64,000 nucleotides of DNA from Liopterus haemorrhoidalis (GCA_963971575.1 OZ020618.1:6326501-6390500), one strand, 5' to 3'. Counted from the stretch's first letter, positions 1 to 11,531 are shown. Translations and numbers: made by a program. Notes: generated by a model not told the origin, from the sequence alone.

Positions 1-201
1 AGAAAGAAAAAAAAAGTACCGATTCCCTATGCTAGATAAAAAGTTGAAACAATTTCCGCTGAAACCGGAAGTGATGCAGAATTCTTATTATAGTCCTTAA
101 GTGGGCCCTTTTATCTAGTTTAACTTTTCTTCTGAAGAATTTTTTGTATTTCTTAAAATAAAGGAGTTATTCGAGATGCGGCGTTTCAAACTAACACCCT
201 G
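1..201. mobile_element. Possible right end of a Tc1/mariner-type element
   Basis: The sequence ends TTTCAAACTAACACCCTG followed by TA at 202-203, which has the form of a mariner-type terminal repeat (reverse complement CAGGGTGTTAG). The left part runs out of the window, so no partner end can be checked. Confidence 0.3.
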
Positions 202-212
202 TATAGTGTTTG

Positions 213-273
213 TTTAGGGGGGCCCGATTGTAAAATCATGCCCAGGGCTCGAAAAAAGCTAGTTACGGCCCTG
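213..273 (-). mobile_element. hAT terminal fragment
   Basis: Reading minus from 273 the sequence begins CAGGGCCGTAACTAGC, a common hAT terminus form, and continues into a G/C-rich hairpin. No partner end is seen. Bases 274-607 otherwise hold AT-rich spacer with nothing recognisable. Confidence 0.35.
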
Positions 274-595
274 GTTATCTTACAAATCTAGTGTTTTGAT
301 TTGATACCCTACTCAAAAATTTATTTAGATATATATATTTTTTTTAATTACGCCAAAGTGTATGTGTCCCATAGGAGACATAATAAATTGCGTATATTCC
401 GGTTAAATAATTATTAATATGTACATACACAGTGGATTAACAAAACATTTGGGAAATTACAGAAAATTATTAAATCCAGAAAATAGTCTCTAGGTATTAA
501 ATGAAATGGAAATTAGCCACGAAATAAAATAAAATTAGGCGAGAATGAGGAAGAAAAATAAAAATAAGAATACAAATAAAATAAACTACTGGTCC

Positions 596-654
596 CTACA
601 TACTTACTTTTCCATTCTTCGTTACCTTAGCGCTGTTTTTCACTCGATCTTTAC
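596..654 (-). CDS. miple: miple lysine-rich tail exon (candidate)
   Basis: Candidate downstream exon of the midkine/pleiotrophin gene. On the minus strand an acceptor (TTTACTCAACCAG) precedes a frame reading KDRVKNSAKVTKNGK. The upstream exon at 5392-5544 ends one base into a codon, and this exon supplies the other two, giving Gly. Basic lysine-rich tails directly after the second half-domain are usual in this family and bind heparan sulfate. The end is ambiguous: after AAA at 608 there is a strong donor, GTAAGTA, giving a 47-nt exon at 608-654. Reading on adds V-S-M and a TAG at 596-598. I favour the donor because family tails are usually longer. The exon is short, so chance remains possible. 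Confidence 0.55.
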
Positions 655-945
655 CTGGTTGAGTAAAATTAATATAAGATGAGACGAATTTTACAAAAAT
701 ACAAATACAAATAAATAGCCATTAAGGCTAACTACTCAAAACTACAACTTACCAACTCTAAATCTCTCTCAAATTAATTTTACTCGAATTCGAGTTTGAG
801 ATATTCAAAATTTTGTAATAATAACACTGATAAACACACTATTTGTGACATGGCAATTTTTAGACATTTCTAATGTATTTTAAAACAAATCTGAAAACAG
901 AATTTTTCTATCACCCATAGATTTTCTGTAACACGCAAATTTGTA

Positions 946-2351
946 CAGTTAATTTATTCTTTTACGCAACATGTACTATGTCATTACCATGGATATAGTT
1001 TTTGACAGCAATATAAATCGTGTTCATTATCATTTGCAACATAGAAAAAACCATATTTACTAGCAAAATCAAAATATTTTATTGAAAATACAAATTAAAA
1101 AAAAATAAATAAATAATAATAATAAATAAATAACTAATAAAAACTTATAATAAATGTTCAAAAGTTTCTCCGTTTACTTGCATACAAAATGTTAAGCGAT
1201 CATAAAAATCGTTCAAAACATTCAGCAATTGCTCTTGAGATATATTGTTGGATGCTTAAACAATTATGTCTTGCAGTTCAGCAACATCCCTAAGTTCTTC
1301 ATTATATACTTTGGCCATTAAATATCCCCAATAAAAAAAATCATTGGGTTCCAAATCCGGAGATCTCGCTGGCCAATTCATCGACCCTCCTCTTCCAATC
1401 CAGCTTTTTGGGAAAGTTCTATGTAAATATTCTTTAACTATTCTAGAATAATGGATTTGTGCGCCATCATGTTGAATCCATACTTGTCCATTAATATTCA
1501 GGTTTCGCAACGCAGGTAATATTTGATTTTGCAAAAGGGCTAGATATTTTGCGGCATTAAGGTTACCGTCAATAAAAAAAGGCCCTATAATATTGGTTCC
1601 TATTATCCCTGCCCAAACATTTAATTTTTGCGGATTTTGAGTTCGGGAGGAATGAAACAAATGTAAATTTTCTGAACTCCAGTACCTAAAATTTTGTCTG
1701 TGCACTTCACCATTTAGAGTAAACGTTGCTTCGTCTGTAAATAAAATTCTTTGAAGCATTGTTGGGTCGGAATTAATTTTTTCAAACAATTCAAAACAAA
1801 AATCCATACGTACTGCTGCGTCTCTTTCTAACAATTCTTGATGATTTTGAAATTTGTATGATCGAAACTTTTCTTTTTTTAAGAAGTTAAAAACAGATCC
1901 AGTACTGACACCAACGGTTTGTGCAATTGATCTTAAAGTATTTTGATTGTTTTCTTCCACTTGTAATAATATTTCCAACTGCTTCTCTTCTGTAAGCACG
2001 TGGGATGTTGTTCTTTTTTTATTATGTTTTGACCTAAGACATCCTTCGCGATGAAATTTATTAACTAGTCTTGAAATTGTAGAGGGATTTGGTATTGGCC
2101 GATCTGGATAAGTTGCACTAAATACAGCAAAAACTTCTCTTAAACTCATTTGGGAATTATACCAAGTTACCATCATTATTTTTTCTTCATCTATATATAC
2201 ATGTTGATTAATTTTTAAATCAGTAATGAGCGAAAGTATACACACTAATTGTCTATGTTGCAAATGAAAATGAACACGATTTATATTGCTGTCAAAAACT
2301 GTATCCATGGTAGTGACATAGTACATGTTGCATAAAAGAATAAATTCACTG
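946..2351 (-). mobile_element. Tc1/mariner DD41D transposon, copy 1
   Basis: Complete 1406-bp element flanked by TA at 944-945 and 2352-2353. The terminal inverted repeats are about 100 bp (946-1044 and 2252-2351). Each starts CAGT(T/G)AATTTATTC and contains TGACAGCAATATAAATCGTG. The transposase is on the minus strand. The spacing of the second and third catalytic aspartates is 41 residues, which puts it with DD41D (rosa/Visitor-like) elements rather than DD34D mariners. A second copy at 13799-15226 has about the same ends. Confidence 0.93.
1145..2202 (-). pseudogene. DD41D transposase relic, copy 1
   Basis: Transposase with an N-terminal helix-turn-helix (PxPSTISRLVNKF, DUF4817-like) followed by an RNase-H-like DDE/D core. 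The aspartates lie in LFTDEATF, IQHDGAQIHYS and SPDLEPNDFFYWG. An open frame of 373 codons covers 1256-2377, but its first ~60 residues are read-through of the terminal repeat. Compared with copy 2, the natural ATG (2200-2202) is put out of frame by two extra bases just after it. A TAA at 1256-1258 replaces a CAA, cutting about 36 residues (ending ETFEHLL) off the C-terminus. All three catalytic aspartates survive. Internal Met-Met could be a fallback start. Probably inactive. Confidence 0.9.
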
Positions 2352-2624
2352 TATTTTGCAATATGCAACATTTTCATATTGCGTCAATTCACGACGTGTA
2401 TCTGCGGTGACTAATACAACTGGTTGAGCACAATTTATTCTTGTTTATCAGGTCTAAAATTAAGCTTTAAAATAGATTGCGCATTAGTAAACTTTAGGTA
2501 TCCGAATCTGTTGCATTTTCTATGTCGTGACTAGTGACTGGTAACTTTTTTGAGTTTTAGTAATTTACTATACAGAAGGAGTGGCCACTAAAAGTCAGGC
2601 ACTAACTCTAGGACTAAAAAAAGT

Positions 2625-3191
2625 GAACCACTGGTCAATTCCAAAAACGAATTTTTCCCACCTTTACATATTGGGCTTAATGAAGAATTTCGTTAAAGCA
2701 ATGAATCGAAACGGAAGAGGGTTTTTGTATCTAAAATAAAAATTTCCGATAATTAGTGAAGCACAAATTAAAGAGGGCATATTTGTGGGCTCACAAATAA
2801 GAGAAATAATGAAAGATGATGTATTTGGCAGTATGCTATATGAAGCTGAAATAATAGCTTGGAGAGCTTTTAAAATAGTTGTTTAAAATTTTCTTGGAAA
2901 TGTGAGAGCTGAAAATTACAGAGATATCGTGAATGAACTACTTGATGCCTACAAATGGGATGTAGGATGTCTTTCAAAATTCACTTTCTGGACTCTCATG
3001 TAGATTTCGTCCCAGATCTGGATGCAGTAAGTGATGAACATTGGGAACGGTTCCACCAAGACATTTCCGCTTTGGAAAAGCGATATCAAGGTAAACTGAG
3101 CCCAAATTTGCTTGCTGATTACTGCTGGATATTAATAAGGTATGCCTCAGAAACAAAATATCGATATAAAACTTCAAAAACAACATTTTGA
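2625..3191 (+). pseudogene. Unnamed multicopy family, relic A (C-terminal part)
   Basis: Degenerate copy of the protein family better preserved at 46012-46734. Recognisable blocks in order are EPLVNSKNEFFPPLHI, GLMKNFVKAMNR, EGIFVGSQIREIMKD, NFLGN, then GCRMSFKIHFLDSH, VSDEHWERFHQDI, RYQGK and LLADYCWIL. It needs at least two frameshifts and carries two in-frame stops (after FLYLK and after FKIVV). Its last 78 codons are open from 2955. I know this family only as repeated uncharacterised proteins of insects such as aphids and of cnidarians; the biochemical function is unknown. Confidence 0.75.
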
Positions 3192-3557
3192 GGTAAGTTA
3201 AAATTAATAATAATACGTCTATCGCTGTATTTTATTAGAAACCAACAATACCTCATAGCAAAAAAAAGATGGGCGATAGGAAAAACCTGAGGTCATTTTC
3301 GGTGTTCAGGTCAAATTTTACGTGGGATATACCATGTTTTGTCCATGTCACAAAAAGTAAATTAATTTTTGTTTGCCAGTGTAATTAACTAGTTTTGGGA
3401 AAATTAAATGAAATAGTTTTCAATTTTAAAAAAATTGTAGGGCAGAGATTTTAGTAAAAAGATTATAAGAGGTACCACAAAAATTACATTGTTCTGATTC
3501 TAGACCAGTGGTTCCAATACTGTGGTCCACAAGTTACTAAGTATACTTAACGGTATA
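3192..3557. other. Spacer
   Basis: AT-rich, with no gene seen. At 3507 CAGTGGTTCCAATACTGTGG resembles a hAT terminus without a partner. Confidence 0.5.
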
Positions 3558-3643
3558 CAGTAAACTCTAGATTTAACAAATTTTGGGGGCGTTGGATTTT
3601 ACGGCCTCCCCCCCTTTAAGCCCGTAAAATAGAGGGTTTACTG
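3558..3643. mobile_element. 86-bp MITE with TA target site
   Basis: Short element beginning CAGTAAACTCTA and ending AGAGGGTTTACTG, flanked by TA on both sides. The terminal repeats and TA duplication suggest the Tc1/mariner/pogo superfamily. It has no coding capacity. Another mariner-like end (CCGGGTGTTTCAAGATAG) starts right after the TA at 3644-3645. Confidence 0.65.
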
Positions 3644-3913
3644 TATACCGGGTGTTTCAAGATAGAGAAAATTAAATTTTTCCCGAAAAAGACGTGTGAG
3701 CAACTTGAGGAAAAAATTTTGATGACCAAAGTTTAACAAAAAAATCAAATAGGTAGTAGTGATGAAATTTTTCGGACCAAACCTGAAATACAAGATATCA
3801 AGGACAAATTTGATTTTTTGGTTATTTTGGTAGAGTTTTAGAAACGAAGCAACTTTTACTTAAACATTTTTTTAATTACTTATAGATTTACGAAAATTCA
3901 TATTTTCTATATT

Positions 3914-4020
3914 CAGTGGCGGCTCTAGTTCTTAAAATCTGGAGGGGCCAGGAAATATTTGAGAAGGCATCATTTTTAGGGTTTTGTAGGTATGACCAAA
4001 AAACCCTTATACGTCATTTT

Positions 4021-4051
<31 letters not shown>

Positions 4052-4813
4052 CTGAGAATTGTAAAAAAAATATTTTTTTTTTCGATGATCATATATTTGT
4101 TTATATTTTTAGGGTGATATGTTTTTAAGATGTTTTAGTATTTTTCCTATGTGCGGGTCAAAGAGTTGTATAAGCATGCCAAATTTCAACTCTCTAGGTT
4201 TAAGCGTGTTCTACATTATACAATTCTCGTCAAATTTTCATACTTATTTCTTTGACTAGAACTTGTACTAGAAATAAATCAGTGAAATTGTACAGTGTAG
4301 AACACTTTATGTAGTCAAGGTCAACTTTATTCAAAACTAGATTTGGACAAACTTTTCTTGAAAATATTTTCAAGTTTAACAACAGTACTAACATTAAAAT
4401 TACGCTTGTAAATATTTTGTATTACCACGTGTTTAATAGTGTTTTGTTGATCATTGGTTTGAATAGGCGAATATATAAATTGTGTTTTGTACGTAAATCA
4501 GTAATTTTACAAATCTAATAGCTAGGTTATAAACACTTGACAAGATAAGAATTATATATTAATGTTGGTACTTTAAATGAACTGAAACACGTGTAAGAAT
4601 TTCATTCTCTACCAAAAAATTGAAAAATAAATTGTATTAAAACTTTAACAACTTCTAGGTCAAAGAAAAAAGTTTAGAAAATTGACGAATAAAGTATAAT
4701 GTAGAACACCCTTTAGACAGACAGACAGACAGACAAAATGACGGTATAAGGGTTTTTTGGTCATACCTACAAAACCCTAAAAAAGTCTGAATCCCTCGCT
4801 AGCGCCGCCACTG
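3914..4813. mobile_element. Non-autonomous hAT with GTCTGTC arms
   Basis: Ends are CAGTGGCGGCTCTAG and CTAGCGCCGCCACTG. Flanking 8-mers are TCTATATT (3906-3913) and TCTATAAT (4814-4821), 7 of 8 identical, as expected for a hAT. Inside each end lies an inverted arm with AGGGTTTTGTAGGTATGACC, AACCCTTATA and a (GTCT)n run: 3977-4050 plus, 4710-4780 inverted. The centre is AT-rich with no transposase. The arms are shared with other repeats in this window, so the element may have captured an older dispersed repeat. Confidence 0.85.
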
Positions 4814-5391
4814 TCTATAATGGCTTGAAAGTAAAGTATTTTTATTTATAAGTTTTCAAAGTGCCTTCCATTTTGATTTAAACACCTCATCCTGAACTAA
4901 ATTTTGAATCTTATAACTTTCAGCGATTTAATGGGGAGTTTGTCCATTTTATTTAAACTATTGTAAATCATAAATGCATTATTTTAGGTTAGGCAGTGAT
5001 GTGTTGGATTTTTTAACTTGTCCGAATCCTATTAATTCATTAATTAATTGTATTTCTGAATCCTCTTTTGTTCTTTCTTTTAAATTTGAATAGTTCTCTT
5101 TACATACTCTCTGGGAACCCCAGACGCACCGATCTCAGACCAGAACAAAATTGACTTAATTATTAAATAGATAAAAAATTGATGTATGAATTGTTACAAA
5201 TTTTATTTCAGATTGTTAATTTTGTATGAGATATTTGTAATTTGTGGTTCATCCTGCCCTTAACACACTATTTCTCACATTCCAACCCTGTACTAAATGG
5301 TATAAGGTTGAAATTGACATATAGCAAATGCCAATAATTTCAATTCCAGCTGAACGAATTGTAATCATGGCGTATTAGATTGTATAGTTAC
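4814..5391. other. Spacer
   Basis: AT-rich intronic sequence with no gene or repeat that I recognise. Confidence 0.5.
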
Positions 5392-5544
5392 CTTTGGTTG
5401 GTTTAGCTCCCTTGGCCTTGCATTTCTTCGTGATTTGCCTGTTCTGTTCGCAGGAGGGGTCGCTGTTCGCCTTAAGTTTATCATTACGCGTCATCTCACT
5501 TTGAGCATTGCATTCGCTCCAAGCACCCTTTTCGTATCGACATG
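5392..5544 (-). CDS. miple: miple exon: C-terminal midkine half-domain
   Basis: Exon of a secreted heparin-binding growth factor of the midkine/pleiotrophin family. The minus strand reads CRYEKGAWSECN, then MTRNDKLKA, DPSCEQ and ITKKCKAKG. The five cysteines and the CRYxKGxWSEC signature mark the second PTN/MK half-domain. Borders are TTATTTGCCGCAG before base 5544 and GTAACTATAC after 5392. The exon is 153 nt: two bases, 50 codons and one base, so both borders are phase 1. With the last base of 32611-32748 its first codon becomes GCA (Ala), rebuilding KKCKK-A-CRYEKG. No stop or frameshift is seen, unlike the transposon genes around it. I infer a functional host gene. The N- and C-half-domains of this family act outside the cell on heparan-sulfate proteoglycans and receptor kinases such as ALK. 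Confidence 0.88.
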
Positions 5545-5761
5545 CTGCGGCAAATAAGATAAACACGTCTCAGCACATCTCATCATATAACAGCCCTATG
5601 CTCATACATATATCAAGCGATCAATGGCAACATCCACCTACACGCATACCAACACAAACATACAAAAATTTATGTCAAGCAAGAATTCATACCTTTCAGG
5701 GTTTAGTTTTCGTTTTTTATTTAGTATGGGACAATAAGTAACCAGACAACTGGGGCCGTAA

Positions 5762-5862
5762 AGGCCTTATCACACTAGAGTTCGTATTAACGTCTTGACT
5801 TGGAAAATTAAAGTTTTTACATTCGAATCGAAGTCATTTGCGTGTGATAGTATGAAAAAAAA
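5762..5862. repeat. Dispersed repeat shared with 37465-37565
   Basis: The stretch containing GGAAAATTAAAGTTTTT and AATCGAAGTCATT, followed by GTGTGATAGTATG, reappears in inverse orientation at 37465-37565. The two copies are clearly homologous but diverged. No ends were defined. Confidence 0.6.
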
Positions 5863-5899
5863 CCTAGGTTTTAAAGACTAGGCAAATGGAACAAGTTTC

Positions 5900-6692
5900 A
5901 ATAGACCATATTAGTGTGTCGTCACATACATGTGCTGCCATCTGAGAGCTGAGTCCTTTTGAAGTTTAAAATACATGGGACATTACCTTTGTTACCTTAC
6001 TTTTATAAATATTTTCAATTTTGGAGCAAAAAATATGTATTTTTGATAAATATATACTAATATATACAGTCCAGACACTTTATATTATAGAATAATGACT
6101 TTATAAATATATAAATAAAGATTCGAAGATATATTTATAGGTTACGTTTTTAAATAATATGAAAATCGGAATATCTTTAGTTTTTATTTAATTAACACTA
6201 ACTAATCATTAATATTTTGTTTTAGAATGCATATTGGTGTATTGTTTTGCTCCAAATTGTAACAATTACATCTACATTATTAATTGCAAATTTTTTCGTT
6301 TTTTGACAGATGAAAATAAAAACAATAATGAAAAATTAAAAACAACATATTATTCCTTTAAACCATTTAGACATGGCACACACACTTATTGCTATGTTAC
6401 TTGCCATAATAACGATTATTAACGTAAATTTTTCAAAATTAACCTGCAAAATAATATTTTTCTGCAAAAATAATGACATATTAAATTATAATGTATAAAA
6501 AAAGAATTTTAATAAATAAATATTGACTTGTAGTTTTGATGTGAAGCACTCTCTTACTTTGAAAACTTAATTTATATTTCCAAAATATAATTTAACAAAA
6601 AAACAATATGCTAAATTCAAATAAAAGGAATCCAACCGCGAGACGGCAGCACTGAATCCCATTTTGTGACGTAGTTACTAATATGGTCTATT
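5900..6692. mobile_element. Transposon with AATAGACCATATTAGT ends, copy 1
   Basis: The 16-bp terminal repeats AATAGACCATATTAGT are inverted at 5900 and 6692. Subterminal blocks GTCACA and GTGCTGCC(A/G)TCT also match. The 793-bp element carries a short THAP-like frame. The flanking 8-mers do not match, so the target duplication is unresolved. A shorter inverted relative starts at 63790. Confidence 0.65.
6231..6422 (+). pseudogene. THAP-like zinc-finger relic
   Basis: About 62 codons. The sequence resembles the start of a THAP DNA-binding domain: YCFAPNCNN gives a Cys-x4-Cys pair, and CKFFRFLTDE matches the usual FFxFPxDE block with P changed to L. The remainder lacks the conserved Trp and later Cys/His. 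A possible acceptor (TTTTGTTTTAG) lies just upstream at about 6224. THAP fingers head P-element and Kolobok-type transposases, which fits a transposon setting. The match is weak. Confidence 0.35.
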
Positions 6693-7163
6693 CCTGTGTC
6701 TATTTATCCAGGTTTGTCATAAAGCGCGTGCGCCAACTGATACCCTCTCGCTCTTAGCTGTTTTGTGTCTTTGTCTTTTTTTTTACGTTGAGGTTAGTTT
6801 GTTGTATAATTGTTATTTTCGAATGTAATATTTTTATAAAAATGATTTTGGAAGAACAAGTAATTAATTTAGTGAAACCTCGCAAAAAATAGCACAACAA
6901 ATCGCACCCAGTGAGGAAGTAAAAGAATTCATACAGAAGTCAATTGTTTTGAATTCAAAAGTAGGCAACCCCCATAACACATATGTTAAGCGGGTTTGCA
7001 TCTCGTACTATTTGTAAAATGAAAGATATTGCATTAAAACGCCGTGGTTTAGCACAGCATTTTCCAACTGGGAAATGCCGGGGGTCCTCTAGGCGTCCGC
7101 GAGTCTGTCAAAGGGGTTCTTGGGTAATAAGTGCAATATTGATTTTCTGTTTTTTCACTAAAC
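6693..7163. other. Spacer with a short dispersed block
   Basis: No gene seen. The stretch near 6955-7015 (AAAGTAGGCAACCCCCATAACA, then AAGCGGGTTTGCATCTC) resembles 59750-59808. A decayed repeat is likely. Confidence 0.4.
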
Positions 7164-7309
7164 AAAAAATAGTATATTATGTTACTAGGAGTAGAACGCG
7201 CTCTTTTTTGTGCTGAGCTCAAATGTTGCTGCCGAGGCGCAGCCGAGGCTTGCATATTGAGCGAAGCACAAAAAAGGCGTTCTACTCCGAGTGACGTATA
7301 CTATTTTTT
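7164..7309. repeat. Foldback MITE with ~55-bp arms
   Basis: The left arm (from AAAAAATAGTATATTATG to GCTGAGCTC) is matched inverted by the right arm ending GTATACTATTTTTTC. The spacer holds GCCGAGGCGCAGCCGAGGC. A related single arm (AAAAAATAGTATATTATGCAAC) occurs at 8049. No target duplication was resolved. Confidence 0.6.
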
Positions 7310-7414
7310 CTTCAAGCGTAGTTATTAAAAATTTGCAACCATAAATACTTATGATTTTATAGTTTCAGATGCTATTGCTGCTAATTCCGGCGGTGTACAT
7401 TGAATTGGTTGAGA

Positions 7415-7820
7415 CATTTTTTAATTTTTAATCTTTATATTGTGTATTTTGTAACTAATCACAGAATGATCACAGAATAATAATAAAGTAACTCACTAAT
7501 AACGTAACTAATTTCTGAATTCACTGCAAACCACGCTACAAACATATTAAATTGACAGATGTTTTGTTTATGGCGACTGCTGCCATCAGTGCCATCTGTT
7601 GATAACTATATGAACTCTCATTTTTTAATTTTTAATCTTTATATTGTGTATTTTGTAACTAATTACAGAATGATCACAGAATAATAATAAAGTAACTCAC
7701 TAATAACGTAACTAATTTCTGAATTCACTACAAACCACGCTTCAAACATATTAAATTGACAGATGTTTTGTTTATGGCGACTGCTGCCATCAGTGCCATC
7801 TGTTGATAACTATATGAACT
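7415..7820. repeat. 204-bp direct tandem duplication
   Basis: Units 7415-7618 and 7619-7820 differ at only a few positions (for example AATCACAG against AATTACAG, and CGCTACAAAC against CGCTTCAAAC), so the duplication is recent. No terminal inverted repeats. A 22-codon minus-strand frame (MSQPIQC...) begins in the first unit at 7417 and ends at 7349; its meaning is unknown. Confidence 0.85.
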
Positions 7821-9532
7821 ATTTACTAGTAAAAAAATGTATCATTTCTACCGAATGTATTGAAAAATGTAATGTTAGCATTATAATCCGCTTGAAGAAA
7901 AAATATTGTTATTACAATAATTATTTGTATTGTTATTATTTTGTATAAGGGATTACTGTAAACTGAGAAAAAAACATATATTTATTGTATCAATAAATAT
8001 TTAATTATTAAATCTTAACCTCTATCAAAAAAAAAAAATAATAAAAATAAAAAAATAGTATATTATGCAACGAGCATGGAATGATGGTCATTTCACACGA
8101 GTACGAAAGTTTTTGCCTAGCAACGGTTATGTACGTGTCACACGGAATATAAACTTTAACTGTATTATATAATTTTAATCCGGTTTCCTTTACAAAATAA
8201 CAATAATTTGATGCGTTGCTTAGCAACGGTCAGCCATTGCTGCTTGAATCTGTTATGTAATGAGCTTAACCTGTTCCGTAATGAGCTCATTACGTAACAG
8301 GTCAGCGGTGTGTAATAAAAGAGTGGGGAGCGTGTTATATTTACTAATCACTGACATGCCTGTAATGAACGTATATCTATATAGTCGTGGAAATTTATTG
8401 AAGTAAGCAACCCGCACTACTCAAAGCGATAACCTTCCGCACCCCGTCTAAGGAGGTGTTGGCTTCATAACAAATTGCCCGCGTTCAGTCTCTATGTTAC
8501 ATAACCTCATTGGGTTCTCCTCTCTTGACGACTGCCATGTCAGACTCCCTTTTAACCCGCTACTGTATTTATCATTAGAAATGTTCCCATGACGAGTTGC
8601 CACTGATCACAAGCATCAATACAAGACATACGTCCCCATTGGGGAGTTGTTCACTTATAGCAACATGCAACATCAATCAAGAGATATGATATGTCGAAAT
8701 TCGTGTAAGATGTTTCCGATAACAGAACACACATACGTACGCTTGTAATATCCAATTAGTATTGTAACAGGCTATGATTAGTTATTCATTGATTCAATGC
8801 ACGTTTGATAGAGATAACGTCTGACACATAGCGACATATCATATCTTTGTCTTTGTCTTTCATAATCCTGCATTTAGGGGATAATAGAATATTTTAGAGA
8901 CATTGCTACATTCACAGTTGGTAGCATTGATTTGGAGTACTATACTAATTATTAAAATGAGTTCAGTAGTTTTAACGTTACTGTTTTAATATCAGTGTAT
9001 TGCTTTTTTACATACTGACGTACTTATTTCAAATAATGAAATTTCGCTTAACGAAAACTCGCCATGTCCGGTTTCATAAGCGAATACTAAATTTTAGCAG
9101 AAGTGGTAAATTTTAACACTCCTTGAAAGTAATGTTTTTTGTTTATACCGTGTGTGTAACGACGCGGTTTAACATGGGATTTTAGATAAGTGTGGAAATG
9201 GCTCTCCTGTACATTTTAGAGCAAAAATACAAAAATAAAAAATTGTTTATAATTAGTTTTTATTTCTGAGTCTAAATTTGATGTCACAGAATGTCTGTAA
9301 AACTAGATGTTAGTCAAAATATAGATAGCCATGGAAATAAAACATAAAACAAAATTTTAATGTAGTTCTATACCGAATATCAACTATGCATAAAAAAATA
9401 TAACTTTTTTTGCAGATAGTAATAAATAAATCACAGAAATTGAGACAAAAAATTATTTTATTCTACTGGTACTGGGCGAAATAGAAAGGTTACAATGAAA
9501 TTTATATTAAATGTTCAAAAATGCAACATTAG
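7821..9532. other. Spacer with palindrome at 8270-8301
   Basis: No gene recognised. An imperfect palindrome, CCTGTTCCGTAATGAG followed by CTCATTACGTAACAGG, sits at 8270-8301. It may be the centre or arm of a decayed foldback element. The remainder is mixed AT-rich sequence. Confidence 0.5.
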
Positions 9533-10428
9533 CTATAGTTCGTTCAAAGGTGAGAATGGAGTATTGCTCTTATGGCAAATGAGAGCGTTGTTGCCAAATG
9601 TTGTAAAAGTGTCAAATGTGTCAATTATAATAATATGAAAAACTTGTATGATTTACAAAAATCAACTCTTATAAAACTAAAAATAACACTCAACAAAAAC
9701 AAATGACCATTTGTAGAATACTGCGTCTTCACAGATCAGCGCGTTTTAGAGCTGGCAACGTCGAGAAGCAAGAAAAGGATAGCGTCATTGTGTAAACCAG
9801 GGGTTCTTAAACTTATGTACTCCGTGGACCCCCTCTTGAACAACATTTTTTTTTGCGGACCCCATCCCAACCCTAGGCATTTTACGTCGTTCTTGAGACT
9901 TAATTCTGGCTCAATAATCTCATAGGCACTACGTTGTTATAAATATTGGTAAAAATGTATCGCTGGTTATTTTAATAAATGGTCTTGTGCATTTATAGAG
10001 GAACATTTTTATTAGCATATAGAATAAAAAACATAAATATAATAAAAATAGTAGTAAAAAGAATAAAAAAAAAGTTACAAATTATAATACGTTAAACTTA
10101 TACAAACATTTCTTGGTCAAATATTGGTCAAAATAGATCTTATTATAATATGTTTTCTGTAAATAATTTGCAGTTGAATAAAAATAATTAAATTTTTACT
10201 AATTTTTGTTTAGTTATGTCAATAACTAGTTAGATAACAACAAATACAAAAAGTCTTAACCATGTAGGATTTTTATTAAATGAGTTGTTTGAATAAAAGC
10301 GAAGAGTTGGGGGATGTAAAGTTAATGTCAAAATTCATTAGAAGAGTAAGTGTAAACCCATTAAAGAGTATGAAAAAGAACTACTCCATATGTCCTGTAC
10401 TGCATACTCACCTTTGAACGGACTATAG
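9533..10428. mobile_element. Unclassified DNA transposon with CTATAGT ends
   Basis: CTATAGTTCGTTCAAAGGTG at 9533 is matched inverted by CACCTTTGAACGGACTATAG ending at 10428. The terminal repeats are about 30 bp with few mismatches. There is no coding frame. Inside, at 9798, lies a hAT-like terminus (CAGGGGTTCTTAAACTTATG) without an identified partner, so this is a nested or composite element. The target site is unclear because CTATAG is itself palindromic. Confidence 0.6.
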
Positions 10429-10450
10429 TTGATAACACAATATCTTAAAA

Positions 10451-10566
10451 CAGAGTTTCCCAAAATTTTTGAGCCGCGGATCACTTTTCACGAGCACTAT
10501 AGTTGCAATATATATAGCAACACTAGTAGATCGCGGAGTACTAGTAGAAACAGTTTGGGAAACTTT
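10451..10566. mobile_element. hAT MITE, 116 bp
   Basis: Starts CAGAGTTTCCCAAAATTT and ends AGTTTGGGAAACTTTG. Subterminal CCGCGGATC repeats are inverted. Flanks are TCTTAAAA and TCTTAGAA, 7 of 8 identical. Confidence 0.75.
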
Positions 10567-11341
10567 GTCTTAGAACATTGTAAAGATATTCTGTCTTTTA
10601 ATGATTCTAAATCTGGATATTTCTTATCATTGTCAATTTTTGATTTTAAATAACCCCAAAATAAAAAAATTAAAAACATATTTGGCGCTAGATCTAATCT
10701 ATGTATCGATAAATACTTCGTCAAAATATTGTCTATCTTGACTATCATTTTATTATGAGCCGTCTACTTAAATATCTTTACATAAAAAATTTCTTATGCT
10801 GGAAAATTAGTTTTATTATTGTTTAATAATATTATAGAATATAACCACTTTAAATTGATTTTCTTTTTCAGCAATATCCGATTTATCAGATGAATTTTAA
10901 GACTTTCCTGTGCATTTGATTCTTCGTCCACGTATATTTAACAAACTTTTAATATAAACAATAATAATTCTTGTGATTTTCTTAAGTTTCATACAGTTGA
11001 TTTGACCAATTCTGCATAGTTAACTACTCCGAATATCTGACGTTCTGTACAAACTTCTGTGCAGATTATTATTTAAGATTATTGTTGAGATTATACCAAA
11101 GCATAATATGTACATAACTTCGCATAACCTAACAAAGTTGTTATCTAAATTTGTCTGTTTACTGCACAGAAGCACACATAATAGGATTTTGAAATCACTA
11201 TCTGTACAGTACGCGTGCTATTAGTAAAATTAATAATACAGCTATGAGCGTTGAACAATGATTTAATTATATAAGCAAACTGTTAACCTTTTCAAGGATT
11301 CCTAAATCTCTGTAGTGTATGCAACACAACTAGTTATAGTA
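10567..11341. other. Spacer
   Basis: AT-rich with no gene recognised. Confidence 0.5.
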
Positions 11342-11531
11342 CGAGGGTTACCTTTTGTGTTTTTTACAAACGACCACTAGATGGTAATATTTAAATGTGT
11401 CACTAAATTCAATATCATTAAATGTGTCATTCGTAAAATTTGACATTTGTTGTTGTGAAATCAGTGGCAGCTTATAAATTGACCGAGTAGTTTGTTGGCA
11501 GTGAGTGGTAAAAAAACAAGTTTGTGAAAAT

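Larger units (their letters stand above)
655..5391 (-). other. miple: Inferred miple intron (4.7 kb)
   Basis: Inferred intron between the second half-domain exon (donor GTAACT at 5391-5386) and the lysine-rich tail exon (acceptor CAG at 655-657). It holds a DD41D transposon, an unnamed-family relic, a small MITE and a 900-bp hAT. It depends on the tail exon being real. Confidence 0.5.

Noticed and set aside
3916..4128. 70-codon frame with CLSVCLSV
   Set aside because: It reads through the (GTCT)n run of a non-coding hAT arm.
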